The notes under the pieces were generated by a model. That model was not told the DNA's origin, searched no databases, and saw only the letters and a list, made by a program, of their open reading frames with translations. The position numbers and the translations under genes were made by a program. From Symsagittifera roscoffensis (lineage: Eukaryota > Xenacoelomorpha > Acoela > Convolutidae), in NCBI RefSeq assembly GCF_963678635.1, contig NC_087067.1, positions 50,708,233 to 50,772,232 on the forward strand: DNA of 64,000 bases. Reading direction: 5' to 3'. Positions within the stretch are counted from its first letter, which is position 1; the number at the start of each line of letters is the position of its first letter. Below, in pieces: positions 31,598-42,859 of this stretch.

Positions 31598-32866
31598 CTA
31601 GTAGCCCGTCAAACCTATCCATGATAGCCTGAGTTCGCCTCTCATCATCGCGTCTATCTTTGTGTCAAGAGTCCCAAGAGACTGCTCTTGCTGAATTCTT
31701 AACTTCTCCATGTCGTCTCTTAAGCATAACTCTCTCTGTTCCGCTTCTCTTGTCATTCGCGACAAGTTCTTTGCCATATTCTCGTCCGTTCTTTCTTTCA
31801 AGCGTTTTTCACTCCTACCAACTTCTTGTCTATTGCGGTTTATTTCTTCTCTTTCAATGTGAACTGCCCTTTCTAGTTCGCTCATTCTTGTGGACATCTG
31901 TTCATATTGTTCTCCTAAACTGTCCACTATGTTGTTCAAGGCTTCTTCTAGTGCTGCCCCGTTATCCACGAGTGGCGTCACTAGTGGCGGTGTAACCCTG
32001 TCGGTCCCAGGTAGCTTCGTGCTGGTCGAGATTCGGGCCTTGACTCTCTGCCTCGACGTCTTTTCATTATCCACCTCAGGATCCGCCAATGCGTTGCCTA
32101 GCCCTCTGTCTCTACTCTCCCCAGTTTGCAGCTCTGAATTTGTCATAATCGCGAAGTCTCTTGACTGGCCCGGTGTGTTTACCTCTTTGCTTATCGTTCT
32201 CACCACACCAAATTTGTGCATGGTTCCAGTCTCTCTTCCGACATATAACTCATTCTCCTGGGTCGAACTATTGAGGCTGACTTGAGACCCAGAGTCCACT
32301 TGCTCTTCTTCGCCCTCCTCCTCCTCCTGGGATTCACCTTCATTTCCTGCACCCCCTCCCATGGTGAATGGAAAGATGTTTCCTAATGTGTTCCTCATTC
32401 TTTCCGAGAACGATGATGACGTTGTTTTCTTCTCAGTTCCGCCTGCCATCATAGTGTTGTCTGTTGGAGATCTTCTTGTTGCCGCTATTTCAATTGAGAT
32501 GTCGGACAGTTCCGACATCTCCTCTCGATCCAATGTCCCGGTGGAAGTGGCAAAATCACGGCCTTGTTCTACCGGAGTAGATTCACTCGCCAGCCTTCTG
32601 CCTCTCCCTTCCAGTCCATGTACTTCCTGGTTGTCGTTCATGGCATGGTCCGTATTGAACTCCACTTCTAACAGTTCTTTTCGCTCTTCTGAGCTCTTCT
32701 GACTTCTTGTTTCAACCATTCTGCCTGAAACCGTCTCCCCTTTGTCGGTCCGGGCTCGTTTGATCCAATCCACGAAAGGATCAGTCATCATTTTTCTTTG
32801 TTTTTCAGGTATGAATTTCCTAGAGTTTTTACCTCTTTTCGGTATCCTTGACTTGTCTAGACTCAT
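31598..32866 (-). pseudogene. Gag leader region, disordered and coiled-coil
   Basis: Starts MSLDKSRIPKRGKNSRKF. It is Ser/Glu/Arg-rich and low in complexity, with an acidic run (EEEEGEEEQ), and ends in a long coiled coil (MSTRMSELERAVHIEREEIN). It has no clear enzymatic motif. It lies where the N-terminal part of Gag is expected and leads into the capsid-like region. It belongs to a broken element. Confidence 0.6.
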
Positions 32867-33654
32867 TCTATATTTGTCACTTCTTAATGCCTATACACTT
32901 AATTCGATTGCTAGTGACCTTATAGTTTGATTACCAATAATAATGACACAGCACAATAAATTTCACAAGATTCTATTAAATAGTGACCACGAATACCTGT
33001 ATGTTATCAGAGTACAGTTTGTATATAATTTATTCACACTAACCGATTATCGGTCGTAAGATTTGAAAACTAGCACAATATGATGTTATCAGTCAATTTA
33101 AAAGATAATGTACTCACTACCCAATCAAACACAGTTTATGTTGATTTGAAATCAAAAGAAAAATATATATATATATATAATGAAAGAATATGAATGCCTC
33201 TATAAAAAACGTATGTGTATTGTACTTTTAGTTGGTCGCAGTACAATAGTCGAACTTATATTTTAAAGATAAAGCTTTCCCTGCTCGGTGCTGCACCAAA
33301 CAGACAAAACTTTGAAGGCAGTAATTTTCTCAAGTGGGCGTCTATCGCACCCACCGAGTACTGTGCTACCTATCTGCCTTCGGACTGCCCGAGCTAGACC
33401 TACTATAATCCTCAGGGCAGTCACTTTTCAAAAAAAAACGTATTGGGTGGCAATCCACACCACTGAATTACGCTCTCTTTAGTTTAGACTTAGTGTCGCG
33501 AATATCCGAGTTCGGACGTGTTTTGTTTTGGTCTGGCTTTTATTGAAAGGCAAGTTACCATTGCAGTCACTGATTCCTAGCTTGTCTGCTAATAACCTAA
33601 TACCTCTCACTTCAGTCTTTCTTCCGTCTACCTAAGTCCTTTAATAAAATGATA

Positions 33655-36290
33655 CCCCTCCGGATTGGCACAAATAGGACCCTTCCGGACTAACAAAATT
33701 TAGATCCCTCCGGATTGGGACCCCTCTGAGTTAGTTAATATAAGATCCCTCCGGATTCGGACCCCTCCGATTTAGCAACTATAAGACCCCTCCGATTTAG
33801 CAACTATAAGACCCCTCCGGATTCGGACCCCTCCGGTTTTGTAAAAAATTTTTGACCCCTCCGGATTGGGAGCCCCCCGGTTTTGTAAAAGGAGCTTTTC
33901 GGAGATTTCCTTCTTTCAACCTATACCCCTCCGGATACGTTCTCCTATGCAATTTTGCTTTTTCAATTAACTAGGAAGGGTATTTACTACTTTCCTAGAC
34001 CCTTCCGGATTGAAGTTAAGCCTCTTATTTGACAATTCACACTAACGGTGAAGGGTCTTATCGCTCGCCTAACTTCGGCTCGATTAAGGTCTTTCTGTGC
34101 CTTTAGCCTTCCCTTTTCGTCTATAACGGCCTAAAGTTACTTTATTCAACCGCTATTACCTTTTGGTAGGGGTATAAGGGCTTTTCTAAAAGAAATTTAT
34201 AAAACGTGAAGGGTCTACCCTCCCAAATTGATGAACTTGCTAAAATCAATTTCAAAAAATTTTCACGCTTACTTTTCCGAAAAACTTTTGTCCCTATCAG
34301 GTTCCAAGATCAATTGAATATGCCCAGTAGTTCCAAAGTTATTTAACAAAACGTCTTTTTTCTAAAGTCAAAAAATTTCTCTCTTATAGGTTCCGCCTAA
34401 CTTTTTCCGCAATTCTGTTCCTTTCGACCTAAAAATTATTTATCCGAGCTCAGAAGGCCTATACTCTTCTTAGTTCAATGCAAAAGACCCGATCTAAAAC
34501 GCTTTAGTTAAAAAAATTTGCGAAAAACTATGCTACCTGGACCCCTCCGGATTGATGAATCCACCAAATCAAACACGTTAAGTTCGATTTCTCTGCAACC
34601 CGGAAGGCTTTTGGGTAGCGGGTTTTAAAACTCGTAGATTCACTAGTGGACGTTGTCCGAACAACTAGTTTTACTGTTCTAACTCAAAAATTTCAAAAAA
34701 TTGGTTTTTTGTTCCAAAATAGTTCCAACCACTTCCGAACTAAACTTAACCGGTTCTATCTATTGTAGTAGTGCATTTACGATGTAACACACTAACTTAG
34801 CGCTTTTTTCCGTTTCAAAAAATATCGATATCTCAAAAATCGCGACTTGTGGGGGGATCAAAATATCGCTATTTTGACCCTAAAAACCGGTCTGCTTTCT
34901 GTGTTTTTCACTGAAAAACGGTATAAGAGTATTAATATAGGCTATAAAAGTAATAATATTAGTAATACTATACCCCTCCGGGTTTGTTTAATATCCGAAT
35001 TAGGTGCTTAACTCGGGTATTCGCAGTTCGGTGAAGGGTCACTACAGTGCAGCACTGTCGAGACCCCCCACAGATTACTATCTTACTTTTTGTACCAAAA
35101 GGGATACAAAACTTGTTAATGATACCCAACAGTCGATTGTTGTTGTCGTTGAGCCCCTTCTTGTTGCTCCTTGTACTGCTTGCCGGATCAGTCTTCTCCC
35201 AAGACCCCTCCGGATTGAGCGCAAATCAGCAGACCCTTCCGGATTGAGCGCAAATTAGCATTAACGTGCTTAAATACTCAAACAACCCTACAGTACAAGC
35301 CTCACAAACGGGCTAAAAAATGATCGTAACGATCCTGACTGATATAAATGCCTGTAACAACAATATATCTATGAACAACAAACGGGAGGGTCGGATCACA
35401 TCTTGTCTGGGGGGATGATTTCTACTGATTTTTTACTTTTTTTTTTTTTTTTACTATTTTTGGTTTTTTCGGTTATTTTTTATGTTTTTTGTTTTTCTTG
35501 GGTACTATACTACTTTTTGTTTGGTTTTATATATATCTTTGAGTGTTTTTGGTCACAAACCTCTCAGAGAACGAGGGAATGGCCGATCCCCCCACCCTTC
35601 CTGATTCGTGAATTTTCGGTCTTAACTAGGTTAAAAAGCTATTCACGGTAATCTGGAAGGCTTCCACCTTCCGAACTACCCTTCCGCCCCGGCGGTTTAG
35701 GCCTATTAAGGGCGTTAATGTGAGCATCCGCTCGGCGCGGAGTGCTCGTTAACGGTTCTGCCAGTCATGATGTTAAAAAAGAAAAACACCCAGGAGCGCC
35801 ATAAAAACATCAATGTAACATTCGCCCGGAAGATACATATCGACGGAGAACAAAACTAAGTTCTAAGACGACTGGCTAAAGTCTAAACAGAGCTTTGCAT
35901 GCTTTTCACCGTCTCTACCAAGCCAGTACTTTCGGTGGTCTTTCTAACATCGAGTCGACAAAAAACTTTACTGCTTTCGGCTTCGGTCAAAACACTCAAA
36001 TTAACTTAATTACATGCAGAAATAGTGAGCTCATGGCTGGGTCTCAGTATCCCCAGACCACGAGGTCACTCCTAAAAACAGGGCTACTACTATTTATTGA
36101 ATTATTTTTGTTTTTTTTCAGTAGATAAAAATCATCATCTCCATCGAAGATGGATCAATCCTTTCCCCCAACTCCTAGCTTCTCATCTTAGTAGAATGAA
36201 TTCGGATGTTAATTAAATTCAATTCAGGACATGACAGGGAAGCTTAAAATTCATATAAAATGATAAAAGTTTCAGTCCCGAAACCCCTCC
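33655..36290. repeat. Dispersed GACCCCTCCGGATT motif, about 16 copies
   Basis: Copies of the form (A/T)CCC(C)TCCGGATT lie near 33,655, 33,680, 33,705, 33,747, 33,760, 33,785, 33,811, 33,826, 33,855, 33,926, 34,000, 34,551, 34,974, 35,204, 35,232 and 36,280. Two consecutive units at 33,758-33,810 are direct 26-bp copies (ACCCCTCCGATTTAGCAACT). Confidence 0.85.
34549..34615 (+). repeat. About 65-70-bp direct repeat, unit 1
   Basis: CACGTTAAGTTCGATTTCTC with flanking ACCCCTCCGGATTGATGAAT and CCGGAAGGCT is repeated at about 36,279-36,345 (CACGTTAAGCTCGATTTCTC). The two units are about 85 percent identical and 1.73 kb apart. Confidence 0.75.
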
Positions 36291-36345
36291 AGATTCTCGA
36301 ATCCACTGAATCAAGCACGTTAAGCTCGATTTCTCTGTAATCCGG
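36279..36345 (+). repeat. About 65-70-bp direct repeat, unit 2
   Basis: Second unit of the repeat at 34,549. Same order of motifs, with several substitutions. Confidence 0.75.
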
Positions 36346-37078
36346 AAGGCTGGTTTCCACCCCTCACCGTTGTTAGCAACTGCCCTGCAACTATTGTAGC
36401 GACACAATAGTTGCAACTCGGAGCGGTCTTCTGTTTTTCTCTGTTGTTTTTCTATCGAAATCCTCGTTGTTTTCGTCAGTGCGACTATCGTTGTTGTGTC
36501 GCTTTTCAGCTTTTCTGCCAAAATGACCGTTTTTGACGTTTCTGAGAATTGTTACGTCATCACTTCGAAAATTTAAAATTTAGGAATTTCCGAATCCTTC
36601 AACCTTCACGTTTTGTTCAATCGTTCGAATAACGTTCTTATTCGTTCTAAATCGCCAATTCGGAAGGTTTGCTGCTAAAAACTACGAAACTGCAGAGATT
36701 GCATTTTGTCCATTCTGGTCGAATGTCACATTTTGAGCTTCGATATTGTGAGTTTTGGCGTCCCACACTCGTTTGAGAATCAGGTTTGTGATTTCATATC
36801 ATTGAAACTATTTTCAACTGGTTATAAACATGTCTCAAATACCTATTGAGCTATCTACCCCCACGCGAGAATGGGGGGATATTGCTCAACTGATCCCATA
36901 GCTAATTTATTCAACCAAAAACTGCCGCGCATTTTTTCCCACATTACACAGTTCTGAGCAAAAGGAACGATTCTTGAGGATTATATTTTTATTTAGACCG
37001 TTTCAGTCGTGGTTACAATCTCAAGATGACACATCTCATAATCAATTATGATTTCCTATATTTAGGGAGTGTGATCTA

Positions 37079-37222
37079 TATTTAGACAACCGCGTATTCC
37101 TACTCGTCAGTAAACAGACAAACACTGCATGAACCAATCAGAATCGAGATGAGAAAACATTTTTTCGAAAAAAAAAAACTATTATTTATTCATTTCTTCC
37201 TTGTCTTGCGGTTGTCTAAATA
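37079..37222. mobile_element. TA-flanked MITE, 144 bp
   Basis: TATTTAGACAACCGC at 37,079-37,093 is the exact inverse of GCGGTTGTCTAAATA at 37,208-37,222. The outer TA on each side is consistent with the TA target duplication of Tc1/mariner-type elements. The interior has no coding capacity and includes an A-run (37,170-37,180). Confidence 0.75.
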
Positions 37223-37539
37223 CTGCTACGTAACCTGTATTTAGATACCCGAACAAATATGTCTTCGGCAAGTAGCAGAAGAATAGAAACTTGTACTAAT
37301 CTTTGCATCGGAGTAAAATCTTTTTCGAAAACACAAAAAGTTTTCATGCAATGTGAATCGTTTGCACGGATTGATTTTTGTTAAATAGTTTTTAAAAATT
37401 TGGTGACGGTATGCATGATTAGTTTGACGGTATGCAGTAATAGATGACGGTATCACCCATTTAGAAGCCGAGTCCTAAAATAAGAATAATAATATGAATT
37501 TAGCGTATGCAAGGGGTTTCCCCCACAATTTCAGTTCAG

Positions 37540-38223
37540 TTAGTTAGACATATTTCTGCAGTTGTTTCGGTTACAGTCGCACAGAATTTTCCAGCTACAG
37601 GGGTTGGAGTCATCGAATCTTTTCTCGAAATGCTCCCACATCCATTGCAGCAACCGTCCTTTGAGTCCTATTGTGTTGGTAAAGTCCACTTTTTGAGGAA
37701 CCAAATTAGCCAGCCTCTTTGCATGAAACCAAAAATTTTTTTCAATAACAAATTTTGCAGGGCGTGTACAATCCATTAAATGATATCTTGTATTAGCTAG
37801 GTCATTTTTTGGCGGAAAACGGTCAGAAAAAATTGTAGTCGTAGTGATTTTTGAGGATTTTAGATAGAAGAAGTAAATTATTGAGCTGAATATACATGGG
37901 TAAAGGCAGTATTCCTAGACGCTGAAGCGACGTTTTGTAATTAGGATCTGTTGCAATCCATTTGCATGCATTGCGTTGAACACCTTCTAAGATTTTGATT
38001 TCTTCGACGTTCAATTGATAGCACGCTGAACTGTATAGCAAAACTGGAATTACCATGGATTTGAACAGATTAAGTTTGGACTTGGTATTAAGAGGCAGTG
38101 GGTTGCCCTTAAGCATGCATAGAGTGTTGAGGGCTTTTCCTCTTCTAAGTTTAATATGCGATGTCCAGCTCAGATCCGATTTTACAATTATTCCTAGATC
38201 TTTTTTTTCTGAGACTTTCTTAA
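37540..38223 (-). pseudogene. LINE ORF2 C-terminal region
   Basis: PLNTKSKLNLFKSMVIPVLL and VQRNACKWIATDPNYKTSLQ, RLGILPLPMYIQL are typical of the region after RT in CR1-like ORF2. The end carries a Cys motif (NPCSWKILCDCNRNNCRN). The coding phase changes between 38,224 and 38,116 and again between 37,823 and 37,776, so at least two indels separate these pieces from each other and from the RT. Confidence 0.8.
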
Positions 38224-40416
38224 TTAAAGTTGAGTCGAAGTAAAAGTCGCTACTTGTGAGATGTTTAACCGGTAGGTGAGTGCATTTTGACGCATTAAAC
38301 GCAATCTGGAATGTTGAGTCCGCGTGAAGATGTTATTTAGGTCATTCTGAATTTCAGCGTTAAGTGTGCCAATTCGTATGATTTTTGCGTCGTCTGCGTA
38401 TAAAAAGCTGGTGGAATGATTAAATACACTTGGTAGGTCGATAATCATGACAAGAAAAAACAATGGCCCGAGGATTGATCCTTGAGGAATACCGCTTGTG
38501 ACATAGAATGATTGGGACAGACAGTCTTTGATTTTGACACATTGTGTTCTATTTGTCAGGTAGTTATAAATTAGTTTTAGTAATAATTTGCCTCTGATTC
38601 CCAACGAGTAGAGCCTATCAATCAGAATACCGTGATTTACTTTGTCAAAAGCTTTCTCGCAATCGGTATATATATCGTCTAATTCTTCATTTATGCTTAT
38701 AGCTGAATATATGGTATCAAGATAGAGCAGCATTTGGATGGTCCCTGACCTTTTCGCGCGAAATCCGAATTGGTTGTTGTGCAACATAGTTTCTAGATGT
38801 TTATATAGATCGATGAAAAGAACTTTTTCGAAGATTTTGCAGGCAATATTAAGTAGTGATATTGGTCTGTAGTTACTTATCGAGGCCTTGCTTCCTTTCT
38901 TTTTGAAAATTGGGCTGACAATAGAGTGTTTCCATTGATCAGGGAAACAACAGGTCTGGAGTGCTTTATATATGATATGGTAGAGAGAGGGCGTTAAAGA
39001 TTCACTATAGCGCTTATATAAAACAGGAGGTAGTAGATCGGGACCTCTCGACTTACTTAGATCTCGATCATCACACAGTTTGGTAATCAGATTCCTGTCT
39101 GGTTCTATATTATGAATTATTTGTTTAAGTGAGTGCTCTTGTTTTTCAAGACAGGATGGTTGAGAAGAGATTATAAATGCTAATTTAAAAAACTTGGCGA
39201 ATAAATTAGCATGCTCTGGCAAGGTTTTCGCAACTGAATTATCAAGTTTCATGACGGAAGGTATTTCTGAATTACGGAATTTTCTATAGTAATTGAACAG
39301 GGCTTCAGTATCACGCGTGTTAGACAGATGTTGTTCGTATTCGCTTTTGTTATTCTCTACGGCGGTTTGTACCTTTTCATTCATTGCAATCACCAAGGCA
39401 AATTGCGAACCTTTTTGTTTGCGTAATGTTGACAGACGTTTCATTGAATTTGACGTCTCAGGAGTTATCCAGCGAGGAAGATTTTGTCTATGTTGAGTTC
39501 TACGAGGGTTGAATTTTGGCAGAAAGCTATGAATCCGTTCGTACCATAGTTCAACTATTTTTGAAACATTTGACCAGCAGTAAGGTGAGAAATTGTTGAT
39601 TGAAAACGCATCGTTTAAACCGTTGAAGTCAGCTTTGCAATAGCTATAGAAACTGGTTTTACTAAAGGTGGAGCTTTTCTTGAGTTCCCTTATGCGGATT
39701 ATTGAGTTAATAGGTTTGTGATCAGATGATGGTGCAGTAAATACGTCGAGTGTTAGGGTGTCGATTATTTCAACCTGGTTGCTAACAAGGACTAAGTCAA
39801 GTATATTAGCGTTTGTTGTTTTGAAATGAACAGTTTGAGTTAAGCTTAAATTATCTTTTTTGTCAAGCAAACATTGATGGAGCGGTTCTGAGGTTTGAAT
39901 GGACCAGTCAATTGAAGAAATATTAAAGTCTCCGTTTATTATACGATGATTTGCATTGCAGTTCGACAAGAAGTCCATTAGCTGACAAATATGGAAGGGC
40001 TCCAATTAATATTTGCTGTTAGGAGGGGGGAAGTAGCATGTGGCAATTAGTAATGTGGCTTCGGAAGATTCCCAGATTATAGCGGTGCAATAACCTTGAA
40101 ATTGGTCTGGAAGTGAGATTTCATAGCATTTTAGTGCAAACTTTGTTGCAATACGGACCCCACCGTGGGCTGTTTTTTCATTTTGTTTGGAGTTTCTGTC
40201 AGAACGAAAGATATTGAAGCCAGGGAGGAATAGTTCGGAGTCGCTGATGTTAATTATGAGCCATGTTTCACTTAAACAGATCATGTCAAAGTTGTTGGTG
40301 AAGACGAAGTTTGATAGAGATGTGCGCCTACTTGAGTTCACTAAACTTCGGGTATTAAAAGTAAGAATCGAATATTCAGTAAATTGGTCAGTTTCGTAAC
40401 TCAAAAAAGTCAACAT
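38224..40416 (-). pseudogene. LINE ORF2: AP endonuclease and reverse transcriptase
   Basis: Endonuclease: FNTRSLVNSSRR, MICLSETWLI, INGDFNISSIDW and the catalytic SDHKPI. RT: SKSRGPDLLPPVLYKRY, KGSKASISNYRPISLLNI, QFGFRAKRSGTIQMLL, VTSGIPQGSILGPLFF and YADD at 38,389-38,400. The endonuclease cuts the target and RT primes on it. One in-frame TAA at 40,006-40,008 interrupts the endonuclease; otherwise this frame is open for about 730 codons. The chain then continues in other frames towards 37.5 kb. Confidence 0.93.
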
Positions 40417-40694
40417 TCACTTAAATCTACTACTGCTCCATCTAAGAAGAGTTCTAAATTACGAATTTTTAATCGGCTAGAATCTGTGTTTTCTTCGATC
40501 AGACTTCTTCTTTTTTTCAAGATTTTGCGTTATTGTTCTTGCTCAGTCTTAATCAACAATTTGCTGATGTACACTTTGAATTTTTCGTCTGCGGTACCAT
40601 CGTATTTCTTCAGTCTGAAGGCACTCGCAAGTACCTTGTACGCACAGTCATTTTGTCGCGAAACTTGACTAAAAATGTTCTTGGTCTTGTCGAC

Positions 40695-41204
40695 TCAGGT
40701 CTGAATTTTCCCATACGTGTTGCTGATGTTATTGCATCTTTTTGTATTTCTAGATGTTTCATGATTGAAATCATGGCTTCTTTTTTCGTGTTGTATTATG
40801 TCTAGCTGTCTGGGTTTCTTTTCAGAGGTGACAGATTTGAACTCCGGTATACCGGAGATCCTCACCTCACATGTTTTATCATCTTCGGAGCTTTTCTGTT
40901 TCAACAGTGCTGAGATGTAGCTACCCTTGGAGATTTCCCCTGCTGATCGCGTTTCTGACATTGCTGATCCTTTAACGTCATCGTGCACTTTTTTCATCGA
41001 CGTTTTGATAGCATTAAAGTCGTTCTGAATGCTCTCTTTTTCGTTGAACTTAAGTATTAATTCTTTGAATAGACAAACAATGTTGTCTTTTTTCGTTTTG
41101 CTTAGGAACTTGCTTAGATCATCGTCGTGAGCAGACAGTATTTGATCAAGTGAGGGATAGTAGTTCGCATCAACCGAACCAAGGCGCGTCCTGGTCTCAC
41201 CCAT
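40695..41204 (-). CDS. LINE ORF1 middle region, 169 aa
   Basis: Open frame starting MGETRTRLGSVDANYYPSLD. Helical and charged (LSKFLSKTKKDNIVCLFKEL), then CEVRISGIPEFKSVTSEK, which resembles the first strand of an RRM-like fold common in LINE ORF1 proteins. The C-terminal end is basic. It lies between the esterase frame and ORF2, so it is best read as the middle or C-terminal part of ORF1. Nucleic-acid binding is likely by family analogy. Confidence 0.55.
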   Translation of the reverse strand: MGETRTRLGSVDANYYPSLDQILSAHDDDLSKFLSKTKKDNIVCLFKELILKFNEKESIQNDFNAIKTSMKKVHDDVKGSAMSETRSAGEISKGSYISALLKQKSSEDDKTCEVRISGIPEFKSVTSEKKPRQLDIIQHEKRSHDFNHETSRNTKRCNNISNTYGKIQT

Positions 41205-41393
41205 TATATCGATATGGGTCTACTAGGTACTGATTGCTTGTGTTAAGACTTGTTTGCCATGAATCCCGAGAGGGAGACCTATTTGCCAAGCCTTAACAAC
41301 AGCGGAGCGGAAAAAGGAAGGGAGGAGTTTGACTTTAACAGTGAATCCAGAAAAGGAGACCTATCTGTTAAAGTCGAAACGAGGGCTCTAACC

Positions 41394-42040
41394 TTATGCC
41401 GCGTAAGATCCGCACAGACAACCGGTCGCTCGATTGCACTCGTAAGTGTTGGGTCGTCGCTCGCTGACACCTACAGTAGAGTCTTCGTATAAGACCCGTT
41501 TCTTCAAGATGCTTCTTAGTCCACTCAAAGCTGACTCGTTGAGGTGGACGTGATCTCGCTCGGTGACGTGGTTCTGACAGTAAATCTGTTCAGATAGGCC
41601 TCGGAAAAGCCAACGTGCGCCAACTGCTTGTTTTTCTATCTTTCGATTTACTGCGAAGTGTCGGATGAGATCGTGGTCATGAATCGATTCGCGTTCGAAT
41701 TCAGGGGAATATCGAGCGGTAATGCCAAGTACAAAGACACGTTCGCAGACGTGGAGCAGATGGTTTGCTAGGCTGACTATACGATCAGTTACTTCCTCTA
41801 CGCTTGCCGTAGATGGTAGGTAGCCGTTATACAGATCGTTTCCGCCCGCGAATATTACAATTATTGACCTTTTCCTGGCACAAACCTGTACAGATCGTGA
41901 AATTGAGCTCCGGTTAACAAGAAGATGTTGATGTTGCTAAATTCTAAAAGTCTGGCTTGTGAGTCTGCAATCAATATGCTTCGGATAGGGCTATTCTTGA
42001 AGATATGGAATCGCATTAATACTATAGGAACTACCACGGC
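41394..42040 (-). pseudogene. LINE ORF1 SGNH esterase domain
   Basis: Two adjoining reading frames carry SGNH blocks in order. Near 41,967 is SILIADSQARLL (block I, here A-D-S in place of G-D-S), then LLTGAQFHDL (Gly block). In the other frame are IIVIFAGGNDLYNG (block III, near 41,850) and TERDHVHLNESAL (Asp-x-x-His block, near 41,540). One frameshift lies between about 41,880 and 41,915. The second frame has no Met at all and ends with TAA at 41,394-41,396. Esterases of this kind are described from ORF1 of CR1-like LINEs. Confidence 0.8.
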
Positions 42041-42060
42041 TGTCCCGTATCAATCAGTTA

Positions 42061-42859
42061 TCTAGAAGGACATTTGTTAATAAGTTTATCACAACAATTA
42101 TCTTTAACTATTACAATCCTTTTTTAGATAAAGGTCCTCAAAAACCCGAAAAACGGAAAATGTGATGAAAGTAGTTTTTCCTAGCTGTTTCGTCACAGAA
42201 GTTGCTCTGACTTAACGCTATTGGGCTATTCTTTTTTAGACAAAGAAGATTAGCTTTCGTTGAATTTGAAAAGAGATTCCCAAAATATATACGAGAAAAT
42301 AGTAATATTTAATCCAGCCGTTACATTAAGCTCGGCCTATTCACCAGGGTTTCATCCAGGGTATACATACAGAAGAATACTTAAATTTAGTCGTTTTCAA
42401 TTTCACTTTAGTAGAGAAATTCAATAGTCTTTTCAGAATTTTTTTCTGGTAGCCAGAAGGTCATAAGTATCATAGTAACCGAGGTTACAGTCAGGAGTCC
42501 CTTCATCGGGTATTCCAGTCAAAATCTTTGGACTTTTCTAGATAAGGAAGTGGTAATGATAAAAAGAAGATGACAGGTGTTGGAAGATCACAAGTGTTGA
42601 TGTCCTGACAATTAAATTCGATACGGGCTACGTTTCTTCAATAGGAACACGCAACTCGACACGAGAAAAAACAATATACAAATAAAAAGGTGTTACAATT
42701 TAAAAACTCGTCGAAAGTTTTTTTGTCATTTATTCTTCCGAGTATGCAAGCGGTGTTCGCAATCTGTATTGCCAGGGAGGTGCTCTGTTTTAATAAAGGT
42801 GCCTACTCTGGGCTCCTTAGTGCATATGCTTAGGTTTTTGCTAAGCATGCTCAAAAAAA
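42061..42859. other. Unassigned AT-rich spacer between two LINEs
   Basis: No credible gene. It holds no clear repeat or terminal signal; it probably includes the 3' end of the older LINE or flanking DNA. Confidence 0.3.

Larger units (their letters stand above)
18889..32940 (-). mobile_element. Ty3/Gypsy-type LTR retrotransposon with extra SGNH gene
   Basis: Reading down the minus strand: a coiled-coil gag leader, capsid-like gag with two zinc knuckles, aspartic protease, reverse transcriptase, RNase H, integrase, a macro-like domain, then a separate downstream gene with SGNH motifs. The order PR-RT-RH-INT is that of Ty3/Gypsy. Base composition is distinctly higher in GC than the flanks. No pair of LTRs was found, so the ends are approximate. 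The element is broken in many places (at least seven) but motifs are well kept, suggesting moderate to young age. The downstream gene could be a neighbour and not part of the element; same strand, composition and spacing argue that it belongs. Confidence 0.85.
32941..37078. other. Non-coding stretch, possibly LTR or UTR of the Gypsy element
   Basis: No credible gene over about 4 kb. It holds a TA dinucleotide run (33,165-33,179), poly-T (35,438-35,451) and the CCCTCCGGATT motif array. Many short frames are chance. It could be the 5' LTR or leader of the Gypsy element, but a matching 3' copy is not in the window. Confidence 0.35.
37480..42060 (-). mobile_element. CR1-like LINE with esterase ORF1
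   Basis: Reading down the minus strand: SGNH esterase, ORF1 remainder, AP endonuclease, reverse transcriptase, C-terminal Cys motif, then a short ATATTATTATTCTTATTTT tail near 37,480-37,500. The CR1 clade is known for an esterase domain in ORF1. Frames are interrupted a handful of times (at least one in ORF1, several in ORF2), so this copy is dead but recent. Confidence 0.88.

Noticed and set aside
19420-32702. Many plus-strand frames of 60-200 codons
   Set aside because: They lie opposite the Gypsy-type element's minus-strand genes, whose motifs are unambiguous; they are antisense shadows.
34925-34950. Inverted similarity of TATTAATATAGGCTATA to the 19.03-kb region as an LTR match
   Set aside because: Only about 17 bases and in the wrong orientation for LTRs.
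35403-35651. Hydrophobic plus-strand frame
   Set aside because: It is driven by poly-T and T-rich sequence; no start context or family pattern.
39293-39496. Plus-strand frame within LINE ORF2
   Set aside because: Antisense shadow of the reverse transcriptase gene.
41200-41219. Near-palindrome CCCATTATATCGATATGGG
   Set aside because: Short and imperfect, within LINE DNA; likely chance.
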